From: Paraurantiacibacter namhicola
Lineage (GTDB): Bacteria; Pseudomonadota; Alphaproteobacteria; Sphingomonadales; Sphingomonadaceae
Assembly (NCBI RefSeq): GCF_001687545.1
Contig: NZ_CP016545.1
Location: 1,535,001-1,599,000 of the forward strand
DNA: 64,000 nucleotides
Reading direction: 5' to 3'
Shown here: positions 8,110-16,140 of the stretch, piece by piece
How positions within the stretch are numbered: the first letter of the stretch is position 1
Layout: each line of letters opens with the position of its first letter
Program-made: the position numbers and the translations under genes
The notes under the pieces: model-generated
The model's database searches: none
Told to the model about the DNA's origin: nothing
The model's input: only the letters and a program-made list of their open reading frames with translations

Positions 8110-9513
8110 ATCTCAAAACCACAAATCGTCTGGCTGCGGCGCGATCTGCGCCTGAAGGACCAGCCTGCGCTGCACGCCGCCGCGCAGGACGGGCCGATTA
8201 TCCCGGTCTTCATCCTCGACGAGGACCGTCCGGGAGACCGGGGCTGGGGCGGGGCGCATCGCTGGTGGCTGCATCACTCGCTGGAGGATCTGGGCAAGAG
8301 CTTCGGCCGGCATAATGCCCGCATCGTGCTGCGCAAGGGGGACAGCGTCTCCGTGTTGCAGGGCATTGCGGAGGAGACGGGTGCTGGCGCGATCCATGCC
8401 AACCGGCATTACGAGCCTTGGTGGCGCGAGGCGGAGGAGGACTTGCACGACGCGCTGAAGGACAGCGAGTGCGGGCTGGTTTTGCATGACGGCAATTACC
8501 TGATGCCGCCCGGCACGGCGAAGACCGGCGGCGGCGATCCCTACAAGATCTACTCCCCCTTCCGCGACAAGATGCGCGAGCTCTTCCCGCCGCGCGACGA
8601 ATTGGCCGCGCCTGAAAGTGTCGACCTGCCCGGCAGCTGGCCCGAGAGCGACGCGTTGGAAGATTGGGACCTGCTGCCCACCAAGCCCGACTGGGCCGGC
8701 GGCTTCCGCGAGGAATGGACCGTCGGCGAGGATGCGGCGCACGAACGGCTTGCTTGGTGGAAGGACCATGTCGGCCACTATGACGAGGGACGGAACCTGC
8801 CGAGCGAGGATTCCACCTCAAAGTTTTCGCCGCATCTGCACTGGGGTGAGATTTCGCCGGTCACCATCTGGCATGCCATGAAGGACCTGCGCTCGGATGG
8901 CTGGAAGACCTTCGAATCCGAGCTGATCTGGCGCGATTATGCGCAGAACGTGATCTACCAGTTTCCGGATTACCCGCGCGAAAGCTACCGCGATTATGAC
9001 GAGAACCAGCTGTGGCGGCATCCGGATCGTGGGCACCTGATCCAGCAGGACCTCGAGGCCTGGCAGCAGGGCCGCACGGGGTATCCGATCGTCGATGCAG
9101 GGATGCGCCAGCTTTGGAAGACAGGCTGGATGCACAACCGCGTGCGGATGATCGCCGCCAGCTTCCTGATCAAGCACCTGCTGATCGACTGGCGCCACGG
9201 CGAGCTGTGGTTTTGGGATACGCTGGTGGACGGCGATTATGCCAGCAACGGCACGAACTGGCAGTGGGTCGCGGGCACGGGCGTGGACAGCAACATGTTC
9301 AGTCGCATCATGGCGCCGCTCAGCCAGTCGGAGAAGTTCGATGCGGCGGGATACATCCGCGAATTCGTGCCGGAACTTGCCGAGCTGTCGGACAAGGACA
9401 TCCACGATCCGCCGGAGGACAAGCGCCCGGACGATTATCCAGAAAAGCTGATTTCCCACAAGGAAGGCCGCGAACGCGCGCTACAGGCGTATAACGACAT
9501 GAAAGACGGCTAG
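8110..9513 (+). CDS. phr: Deoxyribodipyrimidine photolyase (no standard start codon; probable ATC start)
   Basis: A light-driven CPD photolyase/cryptochrome family flavoprotein that splits UV-induced pyrimidine dimers. The photolyase N-terminal domain begins VWLRRDLRLKDQPAL; the FAD-binding C-terminal domain contains KFSPHLHWGEISP, the signature GYPIVDAGMRQLWKTGWMHN and DGDYASNGTNWQW. Full length from 8110 is 467 aa, usual for the family. The frame is closed by TAA at 8083-8085, and between it and VWLRRD no ATG, GTG or TTG exists; the codon where relatives have Met is ATC (8110-8112, giving I/M-SKPQIVW), with GGAG at 8099-8102. The next standard start (GTG 8326) would delete the first 72 residues of the antenna domain. 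A non-canonical start, a sequencing error or a silenced gene all fit. Confidence 0.85.
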   Translation: MSKPQIVWLRRDLRLKDQPALHAAAQDGPIIPVFILDEDRPGDRGWGGAHRWWLHHSLEDLGKSFGRHNARIVLRKGDSVSVLQGIAEETGAGAIHANRHYEPWWREAEEDLHDALKDSECGLVLHDGNYLMPPGTAKTGGGDPYKIYSPFRDKMRELFPPRDELAAPESVDLPGSWPESDALEDWDLLPTKPDWAGGFREEWTVGEDAAHERLAWWKDHVGHYDEGRNLPSEDSTSKFSPHLHWGEISPVTIWHAMKDLRSDGWKTFESELIWRDYAQNVIYQFPDYPRESYRDYDENQLWRHPDRGHLIQQDLEAWQQGRTGYPIVDAGMRQLWKTGWMHNRVRMIAASFLIKHLLIDWRHGELWFWDTLVDGDYASNGTNWQWVAGTGVDSNMFSRIMAPLSQSEKFDAAGYIREFVPELAELSDKDIHDPPEDKRPDDYPEKLISHKEGRERALQAYNDMKDG

Positions 9514-9555
9514 CTGGCCTTGCCGCCCGTCCCGGTGCGCGCCATAGCGGGGCGC

Positions 9556-10803
9556 ATGGTTTCTGGGGCATCGAGGGGAGCGGATCTGTTGCAGGGGGGC
9601 GCGCGATTTGCCGCGCCCGGCATCTTCGCTCGCCTGGCAGCTCCGGGCTTCGAAAAGATCCTCGATGCGATCGACCGCGGACTGGAGCGAGGCACGATTC
9701 ACGGCACGCTGCCCGATGGCACACCGCACACCCTTGGTGGCCGCGCGCCGGGTTTCGAGACGGACTTCGCCCTGCATGATTGGCGGGCACTGGTGCGCAT
9801 CGCGACCGGAGGCTCGGTCGGGCTTTACCAGGCGTGGGAGGCCGGTGAGTGGTCCAGCTCCCGGATCGTCGAGCTGTGCGCGCTGTTCATGGACAATGCC
9901 GAAACGCTCGGCAATGTGGCGCGGGCAAAGGGGCCGGGCCGATGGATTGCCAAGGCTGCGCACTGGTTCAACCGCAACACGAAGGCGGGCTCGCAAAAGA
10001 ACATCCACGCGCATTATGACCTCGGCAATGCGTTCTATGCGCCCTGGCTGGACCCGGCGATGGTTTATTCCAGCGCCATGTTTACGGGCCGGACAGGCGA
10101 CCTGGCAGAGGCGCAGACCGCAAAGATCGGCGCCATGCTGGACCGCTCCGGCGTGGGTCAGGGGCAACGCCTGCTGGAATTTGGCTGCGGATGGGGCGCG
10201 CTCGCCATGGCAGCCGCGGATCGCGGGGCGCATGTCGACGCTATCAGCCTATCGGACGAGCAGCTCGCCATCTGCCGCGAGAGATCTGCGGGGATGGATG
10301 GCATCGATTTCCGCAAGCAGGATTACCGCGACGTGCGCGGCCAGTACGATGCCATCGCCAGCGTCGAGATGGTCGAGGCGCTGGGGCGCGAATACTGGCC
10401 AGGCTTCATGGATTGCATCGCGCGCAACCTTAAGCCTGGAGGCAGGGCAGCCATCCAGTACATTTCCATCCGCGACGAATTGTTCGAGGATTACGCCGCG
10501 AGCGCGGATTTCATCCAGGCCTACATCTTTCCCGGCGGCATGCTGATCCGCACCAGCGAGTTTCGCGCGCTGGCAGAGAAGCGCGGGCTTGCGTGGACGG
10601 AGCAGATGGACTTCGGACTGGATTACGCCGAAACCTTGAAGGTGTGGCGCGAGAACTTCGATGCCGCCTTGAGCGATGGCCGCTTGCCCGAAAGCTTCGA
10701 CAAGAGGTTCCGCGACCTCTGGCGCTTCTACCTGCAATATTGCGAAGGCGGTTTCCGTGCGGGCGGGATCGATGTGCACCAGGTCACACTGGTCAAGGAG
10801 TGA
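9556..10803 (+). CDS. Cyclopropane-fatty-acyl-phospholipid synthase-like SAM methyltransferase
   Basis: A 415-aa protein of the CFA synthase/mycolic acid methyltransferase family, which transfers a SAM methylene to unsaturated acyl chains of membrane lipids. The N-terminal lipid-interacting region (about 1-140) is followed by NIHAHYDLGNAFYAPWLD, typical of the family, and the SAM motif LLEFGCGWGALA near residue 200. EMVEALGREYW and GGRAAIQYISI come next, and FIFPGG-like YIFPGGML near 325. ATG 9556 is used; a TTG at 9520 would add 12 residues. It follows the photolyase by 42 bases and precedes a serine hydrolase by 4 bases, so the genes are probably cotranscribed. Exact product (cyclopropane, or methyl-branched) is unknown. 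Confidence 0.88.
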   Translation: MVSGASRGADLLQGGARFAAPGIFARLAAPGFEKILDAIDRGLERGTIHGTLPDGTPHTLGGRAPGFETDFALHDWRALVRIATGGSVGLYQAWEAGEWSSSRIVELCALFMDNAETLGNVARAKGPGRWIAKAAHWFNRNTKAGSQKNIHAHYDLGNAFYAPWLDPAMVYSSAMFTGRTGDLAEAQTAKIGAMLDRSGVGQGQRLLEFGCGWGALAMAAADRGAHVDAISLSDEQLAICRERSAGMDGIDFRKQDYRDVRGQYDAIASVEMVEALGREYWPGFMDCIARNLKPGGRAAIQYISIRDELFEDYAASADFIQAYIFPGGMLIRTSEFRALAEKRGLAWTEQMDFGLDYAETLKVWRENFDAALSDGRLPESFDKRFRDLWRFYLQYCEGGFRAGGIDVHQVTLVKE

Positions 10804-10807
10804 GAGA

Positions 10808-12013
10808 ATGAAGGTCGCGATCAAGAACATGCTGCTGGCTGCCGGGGGCGCTATGGCGCTGACCGCGTGCTCCGCGCAGACCATCGATACGACGCCGAAC
10901 CAGCCGGACGTCATGGCCAGCATGCCCGGCGGCGATGTCGCAGGCCTGCAGACCGCCGCCACGCAGGTGTTGTTCTGGGACGATGCGACGCGGGCCGATC
11001 GCTTCCGCCGGATGGAGGATTTCTTCCCCGGACTCGTGGTCGCGCCGTCGCCCGATCCCCGCGACTTGACCTTCGGCGAGCCCATGCCAGCAGCAGCGAT
11101 CGAGGCGCTCGACAGCTACATCGCGAAGGGCGACACGGCCGGCATACTGGTGCTGCAAGGCGGGCAGGTGCGGTACGAGAATTACGGGCTGGGAATGGGG
11201 CCGCAGGACCGCTGGACCAGCTTTTCCATGGCCAAGAGCGTGACCTCCACCCTGGCCGGCGCGGCGCTGAAGGATGGCTTCATTACCAGCCTGCAGGATC
11301 CCGTATCGCAATACATCCCGGGCCTGCGGGGCTCTGCCTATGACGATGTGACCATCGAGCAGCTGCTGACCATGACCAGCGGTGTTGCCTGGAACGAGGA
11401 TTACACCGATCCGGCAAGCGATGTCGCGCGCATGTTCGCCGTGGAACCGGTCGCCGGCGAAGCGCAGGTCGTCACTTACATGAAGACCCTGCCGCGAGAG
11501 GCGCCGGCGGGCGAGAAATTCGTCTACAAGACCGGTGAGACCAATCTGATCGGCGTGTTGGTGGAGAAAGCGACCGGACAGTCGCTGGCGGCGTATGCCA
11601 AGAGCAAGATCGTCGACCCGGCCGGTTTCCAGAAGGCCATGTTCTGGCAGACAGACCTGACGGGCGGCAATGTCGGCGGGTGCTGCCTTGCACTGACGCT
11701 GCAGGATTATGGACGGCTTGGGCAGTGGACGCTGGAAGGCGCGCAAGGGACGGTCCCGGAAGGCTGGCTGGCAGCTGCCGGTTCGGCGCAGACCGACTTC
11801 GGCAACGGCTTTGGATATGGCTACCAGTGGTGGACCTATCCGCAGGGCTCCTACGGCGCTGTCGGCATCTTCGGTCAGACGATCACGCTGCTGCCTGAGC
11901 AGGATGCGGTCATCGTGGTGCTCGGCAATTGGCCACGCGCAACGGGCGGCGACCTGAACCAGGGCCGGTTGCAGCTGGTCAACACGGTCACGCTCGCGAT
12001 GGGGCGAGAGTGA
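10808..12013 (+). CDS. Beta-lactamase-family serine hydrolase, lipoprotein
   Basis: A 401-aa penicillin-recognising-fold hydrolase (class C beta-lactamase/esterase/6-aminohexanoate-dimer hydrolase type). It begins with a lipoprotein signal whose lipobox LTAC puts the lipidated Cys at residue 21, so it is membrane-anchored outside the cytoplasm. The catalytic Ser-x-x-Lys is S140-M-A-K143 (TSFSMAKS); the second motif region reads MTSGVAWNEDY and the third YKTGETNLIG. A C-terminal GYGYQWWTYP and GIFGQTI block follows. It starts 4 bases after the methyltransferase stop, with GGAG at 10797-10800. The next gene is a paralogue. The substrate cannot be inferred; peptidase, esterase or amidase activity are all possible. 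Confidence 0.87.
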   Translation: MKVAIKNMLLAAGGAMALTACSAQTIDTTPNQPDVMASMPGGDVAGLQTAATQVLFWDDATRADRFRRMEDFFPGLVVAPSPDPRDLTFGEPMPAAAIEALDSYIAKGDTAGILVLQGGQVRYENYGLGMGPQDRWTSFSMAKSVTSTLAGAALKDGFITSLQDPVSQYIPGLRGSAYDDVTIEQLLTMTSGVAWNEDYTDPASDVARMFAVEPVAGEAQVVTYMKTLPREAPAGEKFVYKTGETNLIGVLVEKATGQSLAAYAKSKIVDPAGFQKAMFWQTDLTGGNVGGCCLALTLQDYGRLGQWTLEGAQGTVPEGWLAAAGSAQTDFGNGFGYGYQWWTYPQGSYGAVGIFGQTITLLPEQDAVIVVLGNWPRATGGDLNQGRLQLVNTVTLAMGRE

Positions 12014-12038
12014 TGGCGCGCGTGCGGAGTACGCTTCG

Positions 12039-13250
12039 ATGAAGAAATGGCAGGTAGCCGGGCTGGTCGCGCTGGGCCTCGCCGCTACGGGGGCTGTCGG
12101 CTTCTGGGCCTCGCTCGATGATGACCAGCGCGCGGTGCTGGCCAACATGCCGACGGACCGGGACGTGCTGTTCTGGGATGTCGACACGCGCGATGCGGCC
12201 TTCCGCGCGCTCGATGGCTTTCCCGCGCTGGCCAAGGCGAACGTGATCGAAGCCGGGGGCAAGGCCTATCCGCTGCCGGAAGGCGATCCGCTGGACCTCG
12301 GCGATTTCGACCTCGATGGTTTCCTTGACCAACAACGCAGTGCCGGCGTGGTCGTCGTGCTGGATGGCAAGGTGGTGCTCGAACGCTACGGCCTTGATTT
12401 CGAGCGGGAAGGCAAGTGGACCAGCTTCTCCGTCGCGAAGAGCTATACCGCCACGCTGGTCGGCGCGGCATTGGCTGATGGTGCGATCGAAAGCCTGGAC
12501 GATCCAGTCACCCGCTACGTCCCCGATTTGGTCGGCAGCGCCTATGACGGCGTGACGCTGCGGCAGGTGCTCACCATGAGTTCCGGCGTGCGCTGGAGCG
12601 AGGATTACAGCGATCCGCAATCGGACGTGGCCCAGTTTGCCGAACACGACGCGGCCGAAGGGATGGACCAGACAGTATCCTACCTGCGCGGCCTGCCGCG
12701 CGTTGCCGAGCCGGGCACGCGCTGGAATTACAACACGGGCGAGACCAATCTGATCGGTATCGTGGTGCGCAATGCCACCGGGAAAACCTTGGCCGAATAC
12801 CTCTCGGAAAAGGTCTGGACGCCCTTCGGCATGGAAACCGATGCAAGTTGGCTGCTCAACCCCAATGGCTCCGAGATGTCCGGCTGCTGCATCCAGGCCA
12901 CCGTGCGCGATTCGGCGCGCTTCGGCCTATTTGCGCTGGGCGGCGGCATCGCGGGCGGCCAGCGCGTTGTCCCCGATGGCTGGTTTGAACTGGCAACGAC
13001 GCCCGCCTTTCAGACGACCCGCTTCGGGCGCGGATACGCTTACCAGTGGTGGACCTATGACGAGGGCGCCTATGCCGCGGGCGGATTGTACGGCCAGGGC
13101 ATTTTCGTCGACCCGGCGCGGGGTCTGGTGATCGCCAGCAACAGCAACTGGCTCGATGCCACCGGGCTGGACGGCAGCGGCGAGGCGCGCAATGGGTTCT
13201 ACGCTGCCGTGCAGGATGCCGCCGACCGCCGCCGTGAGGCCAGCGAATAG
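12039..13250 (+). CDS. Beta-lactamase-family serine hydrolase, membrane-anchored paralogue
   Basis: A 403-aa paralogue of the preceding gene, aligning along its whole length (shared blocks VLFWD, WTSFS-AKS, YNTGETNLIG, QWWTY). The catalytic pair is S131-V-A-K134. Instead of a lipobox it has an uncleaved-looking N-terminal hydrophobic helix (residues 4-25, AGLVALGLAATGAVGFW), so it is probably a single-pass anchor. Motif 2 is MSSGVRWSEDY and the YxN-like motif is Y-N-T. The two genes are 25 bases apart and probably arose by tandem duplication followed by divergence. Substrate unknown. Confidence 0.87.
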   Translation: MKKWQVAGLVALGLAATGAVGFWASLDDDQRAVLANMPTDRDVLFWDVDTRDAAFRALDGFPALAKANVIEAGGKAYPLPEGDPLDLGDFDLDGFLDQQRSAGVVVVLDGKVVLERYGLDFEREGKWTSFSVAKSYTATLVGAALADGAIESLDDPVTRYVPDLVGSAYDGVTLRQVLTMSSGVRWSEDYSDPQSDVAQFAEHDAAEGMDQTVSYLRGLPRVAEPGTRWNYNTGETNLIGIVVRNATGKTLAEYLSEKVWTPFGMETDASWLLNPNGSEMSGCCIQATVRDSARFGLFALGGGIAGGQRVVPDGWFELATTPAFQTTRFGRGYAYQWWTYDEGAYAAGGLYGQGIFVDPARGLVIASNSNWLDATGLDGSGEARNGFYAAVQDAADRRREASE

Positions 13251-13253
13251 CGC

Positions 13254-13607
13254 CTAGCGGATAATGCCATCCCCGCGATACCGCGCGAGGATATTGTCAT
13301 GCACGATCGGGCTGAGCAGGTTCGCAAAGGCGCAGCCGATCATCTGGTCTTCCCACCAGATCACTTCGGACTGCAGGCTTTCGAGGCCTGGCAGGGTCAG
13401 CCAGCACACGGTGCCGGGATGGATCCTGCTGACAGCCACCGCAGAGAAGCCGGACAGCGACAGATCGTTGACGGTCGTCTGGAAAGCACGCCCGCCGGAC
13501 TGGCGGAGCTGTGCGGGGATGACCATTTTCGTGCGCGGCGCGCAGCGGTCTTCCTGCGCGGCCACTTCATACCGGCCGGTGACATTTTGCATGCTCATAT
13601 GCGTCAA
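13254..13607 (-). CDS. PilZ-domain protein
   Basis: A 117-aa single-domain PilZ protein. The c-di-GMP-binding signature is present: an RxxxR (R-C-A-P-R, near residues 21-25) and the (D/N)-x-S-x-x-G motif in NDLSLSGFSA (near 48-55). A strand ending in SEVIWWEDQMIGCAF follows. It probably acts as a cytosolic c-di-GMP receptor. No flagellar, cellulose or alginate genes are adjacent, so the output is unknown. ATG at 13607 or the second Met three codons later could be the start. The 3' end converges on the serine hydrolase with 3 bases between stops. Confidence 0.82.
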   Translation of the reverse strand: MTHMSMQNVTGRYEVAAQEDRCAPRTKMVIPAQLRQSGGRAFQTTVNDLSLSGFSAVAVSRIHPGTVCWLTLPGLESLQSEVIWWEDQMIGCAFANLLSPIVHDNILARYRGDGIIR

Positions 13608-13699
13608 CCCTTACGCGTTCCTGCGAGGCCGCGCGCGTGATTGCGCAGCGGTAAAGAAGGGATGGGCGCGCCGGGTTAATGCGGACTTGCGAAAGATGG

Positions 13700-14422
13700 T
13701 TAGGAAATCTTTACCACGCGCTCTCGGTGGCTGGTCTCGAAGCCTTCCGAAACCAATGCGAGGATGCGGTCTGCCACGTCCTCGGGCGGCTTCACGGTTG
13801 AAGGATCCTCGCCCGGATAGGCGCGGGCCCGCATGACGGTGCGCGTTGCGCCCGGATCGACTATAGCGAGTTTTACTTCGCTGATTTTCTCGACCTCCTG
13901 CGCGTAGCTTTCCAGCAGATTGTCGAAGGCGGCCTTGGTCGCGCCATAGGCGCTCCAGTAAGCGCGCGGCTCGGCGCCAACGGAACTGGTCAGGCCGATC
14001 ACCCGCGCGGCGGGGGCGCGCTTCAACAGAGGGTCGAAATTGGCCAGCAGCGCCTGCGTTGCCAGCACGTTCAGCGTCAGAGCGGTGTTGAAGCCCTTGG
14101 CCTCTATCTGCGTGACGGGTGTCAGGGCGGGCAGGAAAGCGGCGTTGATCACCATGATGTCCAGCCGGTCCCACCGCTCGGCGACGGCATTGGCGAGGCG
14201 GGCGATGGAGTCGCTTTCGGCCAGGTCCAGCGGGGCGATGGTGGCCGTGCCGCCCGCCTCGTGGATCTTATCCTCCACGCCTTCCAGGTCCTTCACGGTG
14301 CGGGCTGTCAGGACGACATGCGCCCCGGCCGAAGCCAGCGCGATGGCCGTTGCTGCGCCGATGCCCCGGCTTGCACCGGTGACGAGGGCGACCTGCCCTT
14401 CGAGGGGACGCTCGCTGCTCAT
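13700..14422 (-). CDS. Short-chain dehydrogenase/reductase
   Basis: A 240-aa classical SDR. It has the NAD(P)-binding TGASRGIG (near residues 15-22), a NAA motif variant in MVINAAFLPAL, a catalytic Ser in LTSSVG, and Y-x-x-x-K in SAYGATKAAF (near 155-160). DPGATRT follows, where many relatives have PG. The ATG at 14422 overlaps the purF stop in an ATGA, so the two are translationally coupled. R-rich position after the glycine motif (TART) suggests NADP(H). The substrate is unknown; sphingomonads often carry this SDR directly after purF, but the link to purine synthesis is not established. Confidence 0.88.
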   Translation of the reverse strand: MSSERPLEGQVALVTGASRGIGAATAIALASAGAHVVLTARTVKDLEGVEDKIHEAGGTATIAPLDLAESDSIARLANAVAERWDRLDIMVINAAFLPALTPVTQIEAKGFNTALTLNVLATQALLANFDPLLKRAPAARVIGLTSSVGAEPRAYWSAYGATKAAFDNLLESYAQEVEKISEVKLAIVDPGATRTVMRARAYPGEDPSTVKPPEDVADRILALVSEGFETSHRERVVKIS

Positions 14423-15888
14423 TCCTTGCCCACTGGCAGGCTGAGCTGCGCCGATTGCGCCTGCCGTGCGGCAAGATCGGTCAGCGGGGTGGGGTAGTCT
14501 CCGGTAAAGCAGGCGTCGCAATATTGCGGGCACGCGGTGTTGCGGCCCTTCAGGCCGACCGCGCGGTACAGGCCGTCGATGGACACGAAGGCCAGGCTGT
14601 CCGCCTGGATGTATTCGCACATCGCATCGACATCCATGCGGCCGGCCAGCAGCTTGGACCGCTCCGGCGTGTCGACCCCGTAATAGCAGCCATGGCCTGT
14701 GGGGGGGCTGGCGACGCGGAAATGCACTTCCTTGGCCCCGGCATCGCGCATCATCTGCACGATCTTCAGGCTGGTCGTCCCGCGCACGATGGAATCGTCG
14801 ATCAGGACGATACGCTTGCCCTCGACCAGCGAGCGATTGGCATTGTGCTTGCGCTTCACGCTGGCATGGCGCGCGCCGTCGGAAGGCTGGATGAAGGTAC
14901 GGCCGACATAGTGGCTGCGGATGATGCCCAGCTCGAACGGGATGCCGCTTTGCTGAGAATAACCGATGGCGGCGGGCGTCCCGCTGTCGGGTACGGGGAT
15001 CACGTAATCGGCATCGCAGTGGTTCTCGCGCGCCAGCTCCACGCCGATCTGCTTGCGCGATTCATAGACCGAGTGGCCGCCGAAATAGCTGTCCGGCCGG
15101 CTGAAATAGACATGCTCGAAGATGCAGGGGCGCGGGGAGGGATTGCCGAAGGGGCGATGCGAGCGAACAGTGCCGTCGAAATCGACCTCCACCAGCTCGC
15201 CCGGCTCCACTTCGCGGACGAATTCTGCGCCGACGACGTCCAGTGCCACCGTCTCGCTGGCAAAAATCGTTGCGTCGCCCAGCTGGCCCATCACCAGCGG
15301 CCGGATGCCCAGCGGGTCGCGGCAGGCGGCCATTCCGCGCGGGGTCATGATGACCAGCGCATAAGCGCCTTCCACCAGGCGCAGTGCGTCGGTAATCTTG
15401 TCCAGCATCGTGGGATACCGGCTCGTCGCAACAAGGTGGATGATGACCTCTGTGTCGCTGGTGGACTGGAAGATCGCGCCCTTTTCCACCAGTTCGGAGC
15501 GCAGCGCACCGGCGTTGGAAATATTCCCGTTATGCGCAACGGCAAAGCCGCCGCTGGCGAGCTCCGCATATAGCGGCTGCACATTGCGCAGGCCGGACCC
15601 GCCGGTGGTGGAATAGCGCACATGGCCCGCAGCCATTGTCCCGGGCAATTCTGCGATGCTCTCGCCGGTACTGAAATTGTCAGCCACGTGGCCGATCCCG
15701 CGGCGGTTGAAAAACTCCGCGCCGTCGAAGCTGACGATGCCGACGGCTTCCTGCCCGCGGTGTTGCAGGGCATGCAGGCCCAGCGCGGTGGCGGCAGCCG
15801 CATCCGCTGCGCCAATGATGCCGAAGACGCCGCATTCCTCATGCAGCTTGTCGCCGTCGAAAGTCTCGTGAGTATCGAAGGTGTGCAT
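14419..15888 (-). CDS. purF: Amidophosphoribosyltransferase (PurF)
   Basis: First committed enzyme of de novo purine synthesis; it makes 5-phosphoribosylamine from PRPP and glutamine. The N-terminal Ntn glutaminase begins at CGVFGIIG, with the nucleophile Cys at residue 19 after an apparent propeptide that would be removed. LHALQHRGQE follows. The PRTase domain has the PRPP loop VLIDDSIVRGTTS near residue 350. The Cys-rich C-terminus (ACPQYCDACF) plus an upstream C in DAMCEYI suggests the Fe-S-containing, oxygen-sensitive subclass as in Bacillus subtilis. Two starts are possible, ATG 15888 or ATG 15900; the first has GGCGAG 5 bases upstream. An SDR gene overlaps the stop. Confidence 0.95.
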   Translation of the reverse strand: MHTFDTHETFDGDKLHEECGVFGIIGAADAAAATALGLHALQHRGQEAVGIVSFDGAEFFNRRGIGHVADNFSTGESIAELPGTMAAGHVRYSTTGGSGLRNVQPLYAELASGGFAVAHNGNISNAGALRSELVEKGAIFQSTSDTEVIIHLVATSRYPTMLDKITDALRLVEGAYALVIMTPRGMAACRDPLGIRPLVMGQLGDATIFASETVALDVVGAEFVREVEPGELVEVDFDGTVRSHRPFGNPSPRPCIFEHVYFSRPDSYFGGHSVYESRKQIGVELARENHCDADYVIPVPDSGTPAAIGYSQQSGIPFELGIIRSHYVGRTFIQPSDGARHASVKRKHNANRSLVEGKRIVLIDDSIVRGTTSLKIVQMMRDAGAKEVHFRVASPPTGHGCYYGVDTPERSKLLAGRMDVDAMCEYIQADSLAFVSIDGLYRAVGLKGRNTACPQYCDACFTGDYPTPLTDLAARQAQSAQLSLPVGKE

Positions 15889-15962
15889 CGGTCTCGCCAT
15901 TGCCCGCAGCCGCGCCCCCAATGGCGAGGCAGCGGCAGCATTACAAGAGGGCTGTGATGAAT

Positions 15963-16039
15963 TGGTCGGGGAGAGAGGATTCGAACCTCCGGCCCCTGCC
16001 TCCCGAAGACAGTGCTCTACCAGGCTGAGCTACTCCCCG
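15963..16039 (-). tRNA. tRNA-Pro (anticodon CGG)
   Basis: 77 bases on the minus strand, including an encoded CCA (TGG at 15963-15965 on the plus strand). The acceptor stem CGGGGAG pairs with CTCCCCG. The D-arm reads GCTCAGCCTGGTAGAGC, the anticodon loop is TTCGGGA (anticodon CGG), and the T-arm carries GGTTCGAATCC. It lies between purF and thyA, with its promoter presumably between 16040 and 16140. Confidence 0.96.
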
Positions 16040-16140
16040 ACCGGCGCGGCCCGCCACATGGGCGGGTGCGAGGCAGGCGCGCCCTATAGGCAGGGGCGGG
16101 CGGGGTGGCAAGCGGGCATTTTTGGGTTTAGCGCAGTTGC

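Noticed and set aside
8073-8315. Small open frame starting in the inverted-repeat element before the photolyase
   Set aside because: It runs in another frame over the photolyase N-terminus; its product has no family resemblance.
8326-8328. GTG as the start of the photolyase
   Set aside because: It would remove the first 72 residues including VWLRRDLRL, which is conserved in the family and in frame upstream.
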